A stretch of DNA of 64,000 nucleotides from Leptospira koniambonensis (GCF_004769555.1 NZ_RQFY01000006.1:1-64000); one strand, 5' to 3'; positions 27,512 to 40,173 are shown, counted from the stretch's first letter. Program-made: numbers and translations. The notes: a model not told the origin generated them from the sequence alone.

Positions 27512-27706
27512 CACGCAGAGAATCATGGCACGCAGAGAATCATGGCACGCAGAGGCGCAAAGACGCAGAGAGGTGTTGATGTTGGAGTTCCTACATTGTT
27601 TCAAATTTTTATACCTCCGCGACTCGGCGGCTCTGCGTGAGACCTTAACGCTGCGCCTCAATACGAACCTCTGCGTCTCTGCGTGATCTAGTTGGAGTTC
27701 CCAACC
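27512..27706. repeat. Intergenic CGCAGAG element, copy D, with tandem 17-mer
   Basis: This fills most of the 324-nt gap between two divergent genes. A 17-bp unit CGCAGAGAATCATGGCA is duplicated head to tail (27514-27547). GCAGAGGCGCAAAGACGCAGAG and a GTTGGAGTTCCTACA core (27581-27595) follow. The opposite-facing arms CTCTGCGTGAG and ACCTCTGCGTCTCTGCGTGA come next, and the core again as GTTGGAGTTCCC (27691-27702). Overall it is a large imperfect inverted repeat. No gene is supported; an open frame across it is a repeat artefact. Confidence 0.6.
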
Positions 27707-27769
27707 AATCGTTCTCAGAAATACCGAAATGAGATTGCCTCGGAATTCCACTTTCCGGATCTTGGGGAC

Positions 27770-30799
<3,030 letters not shown>

Positions 30800-30832
30800 C
30801 GGCAAACGCGGGTATCTCCGCGCCTGGGAACT

Positions 30833-31315
30833 ATGGCAACGAAGAAGGAAAAAGACAATAGCCCTCAACCTCTGGTAAATAAAAAAGCCAAGTTTAACTT
30901 CGAGTTGATCTCATTCATCGAAGCAGGCATAGTTTTGTCCGGATCCGAAGTCAAAAGTCTTCGAGAAAAAAAAGCAAACCTCACTGATGCATTTGCAAAG
31001 ATAAAAAACGGAGAAGTTTACCTGGATAGTTTTTCCATTACTCCGTATAAGAACGGGGGATATACGAATCATCCTGATATTCGCCCACGCAAACTTCTAC
31101 TGAATAGAAAAGAGATAGATAAACTAGATAAACAGATCAAAGAAAAGGGATTGGTGCTCGTCGCTACTAAAGTATATTTTAAAGAAAACCGTTGGGCGAA
31201 AGTGGAATTAGCATTAGGAAAACCTAAAAAACTCTACGATAAACGGGAAGATATGAAAAAAAGCGACGCAAAACTGGAAATCGCGAGAGCGATGAAGACC
31301 AAGAATTACTCCTAA
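30833..31315 (+). CDS. smpB: SsrA-binding protein SmpB
   Basis: Partner of tmRNA in rescue of stalled ribosomes. The 160 residues have the OB-fold features [24 protein letters not shown] and [22 protein letters not shown] and a basic C-terminal tail. The ATG is at 30833. The stop TAA is followed directly by the der ATG. Confidence 0.96.
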   Translation: MATKKEKDNSPQPLVNKKAKFNFELISFIEAGIVLSGSEVKSLREKKANLTDAFAKIKNGEVYLDSFSITPYKNGGYTNHPDIRPRKLLLNRKEIDKLDKQIKEKGLVLVATKVYFKENRWAKVELALGKPKKLYDKREDMKKSDAKLEIARAMKTKNYS

Positions 31316-32692
31316 ATGTCCTCTAAAAAAAGAGTTCCAATTATTAGCATTGTAGGGCGCCAGAATGTTGGTAAGTCCACATTATTCAACGCACTTCTCA
31401 AAAAGAAATTAGCGATCACGGAAGATTATCCTGGTGTGACGCGCGATGTTCTCCGTGCCCGTGTTTTAAGTCCTGAGAAAGGTTTAGATTTTTTACTATG
31501 TGATACTCCTGGTCTGGATATCGAAAGACCTGAAAGTCTGGAAGAAGCAGTTCTTGAAAATGCTTTCAGACAAGTTGCAGAATCTGACCTTGTAGTTTTT
31601 CTTCTAGATCTACATGAAGTCACTTCTTATGATTCCAGACTCATCGATAAATTCAGGAAAGATCCGGAACTGAATCAGATCCCAGTATTGTATTGTGTAA
31701 ATAAAGTGGATCATCCAGAAGACGAAGAAGACCTAGATTCTTTTTATAAGATGGGTCTGTCGGAAATCCTACCAATTTCTGCTATAGGAAGAAGGAACCT
31801 TCCACTTCTTTTGGAAAAAATTGCATTCTTACTTCCAACCGCAAAAAGAAAAAACCAAACTACGGAAGAAGGAGAAACTCCTTCTGTTTCTACTGAAGAC
31901 TTCAGTCTTGCAATCGTAGGAAAGCCGAATGCTGGAAAATCCAGTTTATTAAATGCACTTTGCGGATATGATAGAGCAGTTGTGAGCGAGGTTGCTGGAA
32001 CAACTAGAGACTCTGTGGATACAACCGTTACTTTTGACGGTAAAAAGATACGTATCACTGATACCGCAGGTATCCGTAGAAAATCGGATAAAGCAGAGGC
32101 TCTTGAATTTTATTCTTACCAAAGAACAAAAAGAACCATCGAAAACTCGGATGTGGTTATCCATCTTTTAGATGCGCTCAAAGGTTTCGGAGAATTTGAT
32201 AAGAAGATCGTAGGAATGCTCCAAGAAGAAGGAAAACCATTCTTACTAGCTGTAAATAAATGGGATGCAATAGAAGATAAGGATAATGATTCCTTTAAAA
32301 ACTACCAAGAACGTTTATACTCCAGGTTTCCTCTTTTAAGAGAGATTCAGATCATCACTTTAAGCGCTAAGGAAAAACAGAGGATTCATAAGATGATGGA
32401 GATGACCATCGATCTTGCGGCTCGCTCTAAGAAAAAGATCTCCACTTCTGAATTGAACCAATCACTTAGAGCTTGGATGGCAGAAGCAGGTAGGTCCTTC
32501 TCCGCAAACAAACCTCCTAAAATGTTGTATTGTACCCAAGTTTCTGTTTCTCCATTTCATTTGATCTTATTCGTAAACCATATAGATTATTTTAAATCCA
32601 ATCTATTAACTTTCATTAAGAAGAAGTTAACTGAGAAGTATAATCTAAAAGGGATCCCAATCCGTTTAGAATTGAGATCTGATCGAAAATGA
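31316..32692 (+). CDS. der: Ribosome-biogenesis GTPase Der (EngA)
   Basis: Tandem-GTPase factor for 50S assembly. G domain 1 has [18 protein letters not shown] and NKVD. G domain 2 has [18 protein letters not shown] and NKWD. A KH-like C-terminal domain ends the 458 residues. The ATG at 31316 abuts smpB, and the stop overlaps plsY by 4 nt (ATGA). Confidence 0.97.
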   Translation: MSSKKRVPIISIVGRQNVGKSTLFNALLKKKLAITEDYPGVTRDVLRARVLSPEKGLDFLLCDTPGLDIERPESLEEAVLENAFRQVAESDLVVFLLDLHEVTSYDSRLIDKFRKDPELNQIPVLYCVNKVDHPEDEEDLDSFYKMGLSEILPISAIGRRNLPLLLEKIAFLLPTAKRKNQTTEEGETPSVSTEDFSLAIVGKPNAGKSSLLNALCGYDRAVVSEVAGTTRDSVDTTVTFDGKKIRITDTAGIRRKSDKAEALEFYSYQRTKRTIENSDVVIHLLDALKGFGEFDKKIVGMLQEEGKPFLLAVNKWDAIEDKDNDSFKNYQERLYSRFPLLREIQIITLSAKEKQRIHKMMEMTIDLAARSKKKISTSELNQSLRAWMAEAGRSFSANKPPKMLYCTQVSVSPFHLILFVNHIDYFKSNLLTFIKKKLTEKYNLKGIPIRLELRSDRK

Positions 32693-33321
32693 ACGAACTG
32701 TATTCATACTTTTTACCTGCATCTTTTCTTTTAGGCTCTATTCCTTTTGGATTTTTAGCAGCTAAATTGAAAGGAATAGATATCAGACAAAAAGGAAGTG
32801 GAAATATCGGAGCAACCAATGTTACTCGTATGCTTGGTTGGAAGATTGGACTTCCAGTTTTACTTTTAGATATAGCAAAGGGGGCAGTTTTTCCACTCGC
32901 GATCCGATTGATCTACGGAGAATCCCAAGAATACCTTTCTCTTTTTTGCGGAGTGGTCGCTGTTCTTGGTCATATGTTTTCTCCCTTCTTAAAGTTCAAA
33001 GGGGGGAAAGGAGTGGCGACTAGCTTCGGAGTATTTGCAGTACTTGCTCCGGGACCAATACTGATCACTTTGATCGTATTCTTAAGTTTGAAAAAGATCT
33101 ATGGGTTTGTATCTATAGGCTCCATCGGAGGAGCAATCACTCTGCCTATTTCGTATTATCTGCTTTCTTTACTAGAAGAAAAAAGTTTTAATACACCTAT
33201 CTTTTGGGCCATCCTATGTATTAGTTCTACAATCTTGGTTTTACATAGAACCAATTTGATCCGATTGATCAAAGGCCAAGAGTTTGCTTCCGATAAAGAG
33301 AAGTATAAAGACCAAGAATAA
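32689..33321 (+). CDS. plsY: Acyl-phosphate:glycerol-3-phosphate acyltransferase PlsY
   Basis: Inner-membrane enzyme making lysophosphatidic acid from acyl-phosphate. The 210 residues show the family motifs [29 protein letters not shown] and [21 protein letters not shown], plus a C-terminal [14 protein letters not shown]. It overlaps der by 4 nt. Confidence 0.95.
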   Translation: MNELYSYFLPASFLLGSIPFGFLAAKLKGIDIRQKGSGNIGATNVTRMLGWKIGLPVLLLDIAKGAVFPLAIRLIYGESQEYLSLFCGVVAVLGHMFSPFLKFKGGKGVATSFGVFAVLAPGPILITLIVFLSLKKIYGFVSIGSIGGAITLPISYYLLSLLEEKSFNTPIFWAILCISSTILVLHRTNLIRLIKGQEFASDKEKYKDQE

Positions 33322-33398
33322 AGTTTTTCTAAAATTTTTAAGAGTCAGTTTTAAGCTTGAATTCGGGAATGATCCGATCTAAAAATCTTCCTTAAGGT

Positions 33399-34085
33399 AT
33401 GATTCACAAGGAGATAGACGAAAACCGTACCAGAGAAGAGAAGATCGATAGTCTAAATCGGTTCTTACAAGCTCATCCTTTGGCAGAGATCCAAGACCTG
33501 TACAAATGGCTCTATTACGGGGAATTCGGAGAGATCGCCATTCAGGAATTTTATACTGAAAAGAAAAATGCTCCTGCTCTTCATTCTATGTTGGAAGAGT
33601 TAAGATTCGACGGAGATAATAATATTTCTCCTGAAAATGTCTGGGAACCACTCGGTTTTTCCCAAAGATACCTGATGATCTATCTTACACCTTATTATAA
33701 TATGGAATATCCATTGATGAGAGTTGTAAATCTTATTCAAAGATCTTCTGCTTTCCAAGGTTATCGGATGAGATTCAAACTAGATTGGATCTTACTCAAA
33801 GACGAGATCGTTTCTAGGAATATTGGATTTTCCAAACAAGACTTTATCAATTTCGAAGACAGGATCCAATTTCATCAATTGCCTGAATTGGACTTCTCAG
33901 ATACATTCAAACAAAATTATCCTGCTGCTAAAAGGATTATCGCTGGTAAATTATTCTTCGAATATTTTCCAGAATTTATAGGTGAACCAAGAGGATTCAC
34001 ATTACTCGAGGATGAAGCAGGCTCTTCCATTCCAGAAGAGGAAGAAGAGATGGTTTATCCTCGTTGGGAAGGTGAGGCATTGTGA
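33399..34085 (+). CDS. Hypothetical protein, 228 residues
   Basis: I do not recognise it. No signal peptide or membrane span is visible, so it is probably cytoplasmic. It is rich in aromatic and acidic residues (YKWLYYGEFGEIAIQEFY, QRYLMIYLTPYYNMEYPLMR) and ends in an acidic tail (EEEEEMVYPRWEGEAL). The ATG at 33399 has AAGG just upstream. It stands alone after plsY with a 77-nt gap. Confidence 0.75.
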   Translation: MIHKEIDENRTREEKIDSLNRFLQAHPLAEIQDLYKWLYYGEFGEIAIQEFYTEKKNAPALHSMLEELRFDGDNNISPENVWEPLGFSQRYLMIYLTPYYNMEYPLMRVVNLIQRSSAFQGYRMRFKLDWILLKDEIVSRNIGFSKQDFINFEDRIQFHQLPELDFSDTFKQNYPAAKRIIAGKLFFEYFPEFIGEPRGFTLLEDEAGSSIPEEEEEMVYPRWEGEAL

Positions 34086-34096
34086 AAATTTATTTC

Positions 34097-34125
34097 TTTA
34101 CAAAACTTCCTGAATAGTCTAAATT
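34097..34125 (+). promoter_or_regulatory. Candidate sigma-70 promoter before the 70-residue gene
   Basis: TTTACA (34097-34102), a 17-nt spacer and TAAATT (34120-34125) resemble a vegetative promoter. The -35 box begins a 9-bp perfect inverted repeat TTTACAAAA...TTTTGTAAA (34097-34105 and 34124-34132) that brackets the promoter and may be an operator. Confidence 0.4.
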
Positions 34126-34148
34126 TTGTAAAAATAGGATTCGCAGTT

Positions 34149-34361
34149 ATGTTACAAGAAATCAACGCAGCCGGAAGCAATAACCGAGCAGCCCAACAAT
34201 TCTCCCAATCCGAATTCACTATCCGTAATATGCCGGATCGTCTTCACCCGCTTAGCAATATGGACACAGTTGTTACAGCGCCGAAGAGTCTCGCCAAGGT
34301 AGGCGTAAATACCGACGATCAAATGACACGCAGGGGTTATCTAATCGATCTAAATGCATGA
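34149..34361 (+). CDS. Small hypothetical protein, 70 residues
   Basis: Unrecognised soluble protein with no signal peptide or cysteine; rich in Asn, Gln, Ser and Met. An AGGA site lies 10 nt before the ATG. It has its own promoter-like element upstream and a strong intrinsic terminator 30 nt downstream, which supports a real monocistronic gene despite its size. Confidence 0.7.
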   Translation: MLQEINAAGSNNRAAQQFSQSEFTIRNMPDRLHPLSNMDTVVTAPKSLAKVGVNTDDQMTRRGYLIDLNA

Positions 34362-34390
34362 TCTTTCAGATACAGTCTAAATCGAAAGGA

Positions 34391-34420
34391 AAACCCGGCA
34401 CTAAGGCCGGGTTTTTTATT
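34391..34420 (+). terminator. Intrinsic terminator after the 70-residue gene
   Basis: AAACCCGGC-ACTAAG-GCCGGGTTT forms a perfect 9-bp stem with a 6-nt loop, followed by TTTATT. The position, 30 nt after a stop and 54 nt before the next gene, is typical. Confidence 0.85.
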
Positions 34421-34473
34421 ATACTCCTCTTCAAGGAGAGAACAAAAAAACTGGTAATGAGGCAGAACTAGGG

Positions 34474-35406
34474 ATGTTCCAAAATCAATCTATAAAATTC
34501 TTTATCCTACTCGTGATCGCCATGGTGAGTTGGGGATTCGCTTGGCCTTCCGCAAAATCAATCGTGGGCACGGAACCTCCGATCGTAATTGTATTCTGGA
34601 GATTTTTAGCAACAGCGCTTTCTCTCGTTCCGATCTTGATCATCAGAAAAGAATCAATCGCCTTACCTGATAAAAAAGGATTACTTCAAGTTGCGATAGG
34701 CGCAGTATTATACACAATTTATAATCAATTCTTCTTATTAGGACTTAGCCAAGGTTTGGCCGGAGCAGGTGGGGTACTCGTTACTACGATGAACCCGATC
34801 TTCACCTATATCTTAGTCCACACATTCCAAAGGAAACTTCCTTCCGGAAAAGAATTCATAGGTTTATTCATAGGATTAACCGGCGGATTTTTACTTTTAA
34901 AAATTTGGGAAGGAGATTGGACATTACTGTTCCAATCGGGGAATGTTTACTTTTTACTCTGTGCGTTCAGTTGGGCCATCCTCAGTATGAACAGTCATAG
35001 CACAGGACAAAGAATGTCTCCTATGGTTTACAGCTTTTATGTGTTTAGCATAGGGACAGTTTTGGATCTATTTCTTGCATTTCCATATGACCTAAGTGGA
35101 GTGACGGATAATGATTGGAATTTTTGGGTACAACTACTTTATCTTTCCGTAATATCTACGACTTTTGGGACAACAGTGTATTTTTATGCATCCAGTAGAC
35201 TGGGATCAAGAACTGCGAGTTCATTTATATTTTTAGTTCCGGTCACTGCACTTTTAGGAAGTTGGATCTTTTTGGGAGAAGAGCCTAAATTGAGCACATT
35301 ACTCGGTGGATTGTTTGCAGTCTCTTCAGTGATTATATTGAATAGAACACAAGGTAAAAAAGAAGAAGTTCTGGCAACGGAAGAAGAACTAGAAGTTCCG
35401 AATTAA
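34474..35406 (+). CDS. EamA/DMT-family transporter
   Basis: A 310-residue inner-membrane protein with about ten spans in two EamA repeats. MVSWGFAWPSAKSIVG opens the first repeat and LCAFSWAILSMNSHS the second. WIFLGEEPKLSTLLGGLFAVSSVII is the conserved C-terminal helix pair. Substrate unknown; relatives move amino acids, purines or other metabolites. The start at 34474 is an ATG. The end overlaps the convergent winged-helix gene by 4 nt. Confidence 0.88.
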   Translation: MFQNQSIKFFILLVIAMVSWGFAWPSAKSIVGTEPPIVIVFWRFLATALSLVPILIIRKESIALPDKKGLLQVAIGAVLYTIYNQFFLLGLSQGLAGAGGVLVTTMNPIFTYILVHTFQRKLPSGKEFIGLFIGLTGGFLLLKIWEGDWTLLFQSGNVYFLLCAFSWAILSMNSHSTGQRMSPMVYSFYVFSIGTVLDLFLAFPYDLSGVTDNDWNFWVQLLYLSVISTTFGTTVYFYASSRLGSRTASSFIFLVPVTALLGSWIFLGEEPKLSTLLGGLFAVSSVIILNRTQGKKEEVLATEEELEVPN

Positions 35407-35624
35407 CCCCAATTACTTTTGTAAAAATGTTTACCTTTAGGAGCTACCTGGAAACCTTCCGGGTGCTCCACTATCAGACTGGCCTCTTTTAGATCTTCTA
35501 AATGAGGTCTCAAATTCCATTCGGTAAGAGAAGTATTCAATTCCAAATCCCTCATTGTAAGAAATCCTCCTTCGGAAGACGCCCTATAAATATCCTGCAA
35601 GATTTGATTCTCAACGCTACTCAT
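35403..35624 (-). CDS. Small winged-helix-like protein
   Basis: 73 residues with the pattern of a stand-alone winged helix: an N-terminal helix (ENQILQDIYRASSEGGF), a turn, a recognition-like segment (LTEWNLRPHLEDLKEASLIVEHPEGF) and a short wing (QVAPKGKHFYKSNWG). It is encoded 12 nt downstream of the EAL-domain gene on the same strand, so it is probably co-expressed. DNA binding is inferred from predicted fold only. Confidence 0.72.
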   Translation of the reverse strand: MSSVENQILQDIYRASSEGGFLTMRDLELNTSLTEWNLRPHLEDLKEASLIVEHPEGFQVAPKGKHFYKSNWG

Positions 35625-35636
35625 TGAAACCGTTTT

Positions 35637-36851
35637 TTAGTATAGGCGAGGAGCGGTCACGTCCAAAAATACATAGGCACCCGTTTCTACTTCTCTACTA
35701 AAAACGATCAGATCTTTGACTGCGTCGCTATCAAAGTAACGCTCACTCATTCCCCAGTCATCGGGCTTTCTCATAGAATCTCTAAGCTGCCTATAAAAGT
35801 AGGGGAGATAAGACCAATTTTTACCGATCCCATGACTTGTTTCTCTAAAAGAATCTTCTCCTGTTCTCATATAATAAGGAGATAATTGAGTTCCTTTAGA
35901 ATCGGTTATATAGACCCTATGGATCTCTTTAGAAGATTGAAAAACTGTATAAGCATCTATTAAATATCTATTAGCTATTTTTAATACAGGAAAGGGATTT
36001 AGAAATTCCCCTAAAGTCAGTCTGATCTTATTTTCGAAATTCAGCTCTTGTTTAAGTGCTTCCATCTTTTTCTGATGAAAAAATTTCACCATTTCTTTGA
36101 TGGATAGAGAAGGCTCCTTACCTGTGGAAAGTTCTGCTCCTGGCCTCAAAAGCAAAAATCCCTGTAGGAATCTTGCTCCACCCTCTAATGCAAAATACAA
36201 TTCCTCTTGGGTTTCTAAACCTTCGTACAGGACGGAAGCTCCTAAGGAAAAGGCGAGGTCGCGAATATGTTCTAATACTTTTCGCACCGATGGAGAACGA
36301 GAAGATGCTCTGATTAATCTGAGATCTAATTTTAAAAAGTCCGGGCGGAGAAGTCCCACTCTTTCTATACCGGAAGCCTCCGATCCCAAATCGTCCAGAG
36401 CGATCTTGAATCCATACGCGCGTAGAAGGTCTACTGCAATCCTTAAGGAATCTAAACTTCCAGAAAATTCTTCTTCAGTGACTTCTAAAATGATACGGTT
36501 TGGTTCTATTCCATATTCTCTGGTTAATCGTAATAATCTGAAGGAATCAATCCTTTCATTCTCCAATTCTCTATAAAGACGATTTGGAGAAATATTTAAG
36601 AATAATTTAGATTGGTCCGGATGAATTTTAAGTTTTTCTAATGCTTTTCTCCAGATGTTTTCTTCTAAATCTCCAAGTTCAGAATCGGATAGACCAGCCT
36701 CAGCAGAGAATAAATAACCCGCAGAAACAATATCATCTCCATTCTTTTTGCGGGCCAAAACCTCATGAGCGAAAATTTGCCCATCTTCCACTGACAAGAT
36801 CGGTTGGAAAAATGGGATAATATCCGTTTCCTTGCCGATTACTTGATTCAT
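35637..36851 (-). CDS. EAL-domain c-di-GMP phosphodiesterase with YkuI_C-like domain
   Basis: 404 residues. The EAL domain (about 1-250) has EVL in place of EAL, FLNISP (Asn), LEVTEEE (Glu), ALDDLGSEASG (DD), FLKLD (Lys) and YEGLETQEE (Glu). All metal and catalytic positions I can place are kept, so it is likely an active phosphodiesterase. The C-terminal ~150 residues (VYITDSKGTQLSPYYMR, YFYRQLRDSM, VFLDVTAPRLY) resemble the PAS/Cache-like YkuI_C partner domain. No membrane span, so cytoplasmic. The ATG at 36851 follows an AT-rich promoter region. Confidence 0.9.
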   Translation of the reverse strand: MNQVIGKETDIIPFFQPILSVEDGQIFAHEVLARKKNGDDIVSAGYLFSAEAGLSDSELGDLEENIWRKALEKLKIHPDQSKLFLNISPNRLYRELENERIDSFRLLRLTREYGIEPNRIILEVTEEEFSGSLDSLRIAVDLLRAYGFKIALDDLGSEASGIERVGLLRPDFLKLDLRLIRASSRSPSVRKVLEHIRDLAFSLGASVLYEGLETQEELYFALEGGARFLQGFLLLRPGAELSTGKEPSLSIKEMVKFFHQKKMEALKQELNFENKIRLTLGEFLNPFPVLKIANRYLIDAYTVFQSSKEIHRVYITDSKGTQLSPYYMRTGEDSFRETSHGIGKNWSYLPYFYRQLRDSMRKPDDWGMSERYFDSDAVKDLIVFSREVETGAYVFLDVTAPRLY

Positions 36852-36999
36852 ATTCGTTATATCGAAGGATCTATTTGTTATATCAAATGGAATCTATAGT
36901 CGGAGGTCGTTTTGATTCGAAATCATTTAATATAATTAAATATATTTAATATATATAAACTCAGAATACCTATAGAACTTGGAATGAGCTTAAAATCTT

Positions 37000-37719
37000 T
37001 TATTGGCTTGGAGAAGTATTATTGAGAACGGAATATTCTATAATTTCACTAAGAACTTTTTCATCAGAGATCGCAAAAGCGGATCCCCAAAATAGAAAAG
37101 GCCATCCGAACCAATGTTTGATCTCGGTTACAGGGATATGTATTTGCTCGATCCGATTTTTTAGATCTGTCCTTGAAATTTCCAAGTCCCATTCTTCCTT
37201 AAAAAATCCGGGGAATAGCAGAAGAGAAAAAGAAGATAAATATAAGGACCAATGTATTCTCCGCGAGAAACCTCCGATTTTAATGGTTACGGTAGAAGAA
37301 TAATTTTGATCGTCCGATGGGTCAGGTGAATCGTAAAAACAATTTAGGCTTTTTTCGGTCTTACATAACTCGGTTGCAATATTCGAAATTTGTTGTATAA
37401 ACCTTTTTTTTCTAGGAGGGTAATACTTAAATACAGAAGTAACCCCGCCTTCGGATGCAAAGTCTGCTGGCATCCAGTCCTTTATCCATGACTTGCACAT
37501 ATTAACATTTTCTGCGCAGTCCGCTGATTTATCTCCCTTGCGACAAATCTCTGTGCATCTATCTCCTGCTAAAAAGACCAGAAGTCTTACGGGTTTTATC
37601 GAATCGTATTGGATCTGTTTCGAAGGGGTAGGAAAGGACGTCATGGACCTATAAATACATCCATAATTAGAGAATATGATAGTAAGTAAAAGAAAGGATC
37701 GAATTACCATGCTGATCAT
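37000..37719 (-). CDS. Putative lipoprotein, 239 residues
   Basis: Unrecognised. An N-terminal hydrophobic stretch ends in a lipobox-like site FSNYG|C near residue 21, so it is likely a lipoprotein. Several Cys pairs follow (CTEICRKG, ADCAENVNMCKS, CKTEKSLNC). A hydrophobic segment SSFSLLLFPGFF lies near 170 and another (FGWPFLFWGSAFAI) near 205. First of three minus-strand envelope genes. AT-rich. Confidence 0.75.
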   Translation of the reverse strand: MISMVIRSFLLLTIIFSNYGCIYRSMTSFPTPSKQIQYDSIKPVRLLVFLAGDRCTEICRKGDKSADCAENVNMCKSWIKDWMPADFASEGGVTSVFKYYPPRKKRFIQQISNIATELCKTEKSLNCFYDSPDPSDDQNYSSTVTIKIGGFSRRIHWSLYLSSFSLLLFPGFFKEEWDLEISRTDLKNRIEQIHIPVTEIKHWFGWPFLFWGSAFAISDEKVLSEIIEYSVLNNTSPSQ

Positions 37720-37768
37720 TCTATATAATTCGAGTCCCTTTCTTTTGCTATTAAGATTAGATATTGAT

Positions 37769-38767
37769 TTAATTCGGCTTTTTATTTTTTCCCTTTGGCA
37801 CTATGATCTGAAAATCCTGATTTTCGGTTTCCTGTATTTTTTCAGATTCAGGGAAAGCGTTTCGGAACTCATTCATCTGTCTTTCGTTATATCTATCGGC
37901 GGCATTGATCACTCTATATAAATGATCTTCTTGTTCTCGATTGAAACGAATAGAATTAGTTGTAGCAAAATCATCTTCCATAAAGTCCACAAGGAAGAAT
38001 CCCGCCAAAAAGTCTGCAAGCTCAGTATAATGAACTTCAACTTCGGCTCCAATTAAGACCAATCCTACTTTACTTCCAGCACTCCAATAGTCCCTATAAT
38101 TTACGTAAAGAGGGTTGCTTGGCATATGTACAAAAAAACCGTCCCAAGTTCCGGCATATGCTCTTCTTCCAGTTCCGATCCTTCGTCCATGGATTGCGGC
38201 TCCTCCAAATCCAAAAAATGCATATTCAGCCGAAGATTCTTCTGAAATTCCCAAGTTTCTTTTCTGAGACCAGCCGAAGGATACTGTCTTTCCCGCATAT
38301 AAAGTTGTTTGAATAGCGCGAGTATACCAAACGCTTGCACCAATTTGGGGGCCGACCATTACGTTAACACTATATATATCAAACAAATCTAATAAACGAT
38401 CCGGAATATACCATGCCAATCTTTCGAAAAAACCGCTCTCTTCTGGGGATCTTCTGGAAAGACCTGGTCCCAATGCATTGTCGTATTTGGTTCTTCTTTG
38501 CCAGATTTCAGGCAATTTATCCCACAAAAGTTCTGCTTTTGCGTCTTCAGGATAGATCCTGAAAACTGCTCGCAAGGATTCAGAAGCTTCTCCGTATTTT
38601 TTTTCCTGGATTAACCGTTCCGCATCGTTTAATAGATATTTAACGGATGCATTTACGTCCTTATATGCTGGAGCAGATGCACAATTTATAATCGAAACAT
38701 TTAAAAAGAATAATATTAGAGTTACAAAATATATTCTAATGTAGGACAAATTTTTTCTGAGATTCAT
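37769..38767 (-). CDS. Putative lipoprotein, 332 residues
   Basis: Unrecognised. The signal stretch YFVTLILFFLNVSIIN is followed by C-A-S, a spirochetal-type lipobox with Cys near residue 29. A TPR-like helical pair follows (LLNDAERLIQEKKYGEASESLRAVFRIYPEDAKAE is its span, about 44-80). The rest is Gly/aromatic-rich and may be barrel- or sheet-like (YAFFGFGGAAIHGRR, LVLIGAEVEVHYTELADFLAG). Probably works at the outer membrane with its neighbours. Confidence 0.75.
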   Translation of the reverse strand: MNLRKNLSYIRIYFVTLILFFLNVSIINCASAPAYKDVNASVKYLLNDAERLIQEKKYGEASESLRAVFRIYPEDAKAELLWDKLPEIWQRRTKYDNALGPGLSRRSPEESGFFERLAWYIPDRLLDLFDIYSVNVMVGPQIGASVWYTRAIQTTLYAGKTVSFGWSQKRNLGISEESSAEYAFFGFGGAAIHGRRIGTGRRAYAGTWDGFFVHMPSNPLYVNYRDYWSAGSKVGLVLIGAEVEVHYTELADFLAGFFLVDFMEDDFATTNSIRFNREQEDHLYRVINAADRYNERQMNEFRNAFPESEKIQETENQDFQIIVPKGKNKKPN

Positions 38768-38842
38768 TCTGCTCTCTTTCTTTTGAAATTTTGAGGCGAT
38801 CCATTTAATTTTCGTAGTACCAAAATTGATATAACCCCGTTC

Positions 38843-39922
38843 TTAATATTTATATCCGAATTCTAACCCGATTTGAGATCTGGTATCTCTTGAGTTCGGG
38901 AAAGGACCCATAGGTGGAGCGAATGAAAATAATAATTGCGATACATCGCTTGAAATTGATAAGCCCCCAGTAGATGGTACATCTGCTTCCTTAACTCTTT
39001 GCATAGAATCTTGGTATGCGAACGAAATTCTAAGAAAGGAAATTTCATTGATAACGTATTTATATCCTAAAGATGCTCGGAAACCTTCTAACTCACTTTT
39101 TACGAGCCCACTTGATTTCGAAGCAATCGGAATAGAAATTATAGACACAGAGATATATTGATTTTCGTATTTGGAATCGTTTGCAAAACTCTTAAAGTAT
39201 TCGAAACCGAAATCAAAACTCGAAGCCGGAGATAGGTTGAATTTGTAATTGAGTCCAATTACTGCGTTTCCAAAAGTTTCCGTAAATTTGATCTTCTCAT
39301 GATTCAATGCGTCTATCCCGGAATAGGGCATTCCACTGGAAACTCCGACATACGGATAGGGTTTTGAAGAAGTAGTAAAGATGTTTCCGTAAGCCTCGAC
39401 ACCAATACGAAAAGCTAAATTTTCTAAATATTTATTCGGTGAATTTTCGAAGAAGAAAAAATCAGTAAGAAAAGCAACCCTCGAGGTGGCTAACTTACTG
39501 CCGGAATAAGTCCTGAAAGATAGATCGGTAATATTTACCGGGAAACCCATAGTTGATTGAGAATTTAGGGTCATTATATCATTAAGCTTATTACTTCCGG
39601 ATTTTAAATCTGCGTAAGACATGAAATAATTCGTTTTAATAAAATTACTATGCCTGATATCGGTTTCCCATTCTATTCCCTGACCTTGGAAATTTGAAAT
39701 GTTAGGCTTTACGAATTCATTAGAGCCGGTATTCATTTGGTTGATCACTCTAGAATTAGAGAGGCTCATTGCATTATTTGCTGTAGCGGAGTCTACGGAT
39801 ACATTTGTAATTCTAATTTTAGAAACAGTATACCCTTCTGTTGTTTGGTCCGTATCTTTTGAATATGCGGAAGAGCTAAGTAAAAATATGCAGAGTAAGG
39901 TCCAACAATTAATATATCTCAA
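38843..39922 (-). CDS. Probable outer-membrane beta-barrel protein, 359 residues
   Basis: A signal peptide (LLCIFLLSSSAYSKD) and then alternating amphipathic strands rich in aromatic residues (NAVIGLNYKFNL, FDFGFEYFKSFA, FRASLGYKYVI, LRISFAYQDSM). The C-terminus IGLEFGYKY ends in an aromatic residue, as expected for BAM-inserted barrels. No family recognised. It heads the minus-strand envelope cluster. Confidence 0.75.
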   Translation of the reverse strand: MRYINCWTLLCIFLLSSSAYSKDTDQTTEGYTVSKIRITNVSVDSATANNAMSLSNSRVINQMNTGSNEFVKPNISNFQGQGIEWETDIRHSNFIKTNYFMSYADLKSGSNKLNDIMTLNSQSTMGFPVNITDLSFRTYSGSKLATSRVAFLTDFFFFENSPNKYLENLAFRIGVEAYGNIFTTSSKPYPYVGVSSGMPYSGIDALNHEKIKFTETFGNAVIGLNYKFNLSPASSFDFGFEYFKSFANDSKYENQYISVSIISIPIASKSSGLVKSELEGFRASLGYKYVINEISFLRISFAYQDSMQRVKEADVPSTGGLSISSDVSQLLFSFAPPMGPFPNSRDTRSQIGLEFGYKY

Positions 39923-40173
39923 AAGAAATGCCTCGGTGCGCCTTTTTGAAAGCGAATGACGTTAGAGTTACTTTGAATTAAGTTCAGAATTCAGTTTTTA
40001 CCTCAATCATTTATATAAAAAGTAATGCAAAAAATGGAAAATAATCATGTCAGTGGCGATTTAGGCATGTATAATTTAGGATTTATCAAATATCGAATAT
40101 ACGTTATCCCAAATGCGGTATATCGTAGTTTCTAAAATTTTGGCAAACCTCTAATTATAAAATACATAACTTT
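39923..40173. other. AT-rich intergenic region, no gene seen
   Basis: About 250 nt between the barrel gene and the thioesterase, both on the minus strand. It is very AT-rich and should hold the barrel gene promoter and the thioesterase transcript end. I see no clear hairpin plus T-run and no open frame worth calling. Confidence 0.4.

Noticed and set aside
27455..27751. Minus-strand open frame of 98 residues
   Set aside because: It is translated CGCAGAG repeat (R/A/E-rich repeats) between two divergent genes.
36097..36576. Plus-strand open frame of 159 residues inside the EAL gene
   Set aside because: It is a reverse-strand shadow of a well-supported EAL-domain gene; Ser/Arg/Lys-rich with no motif.
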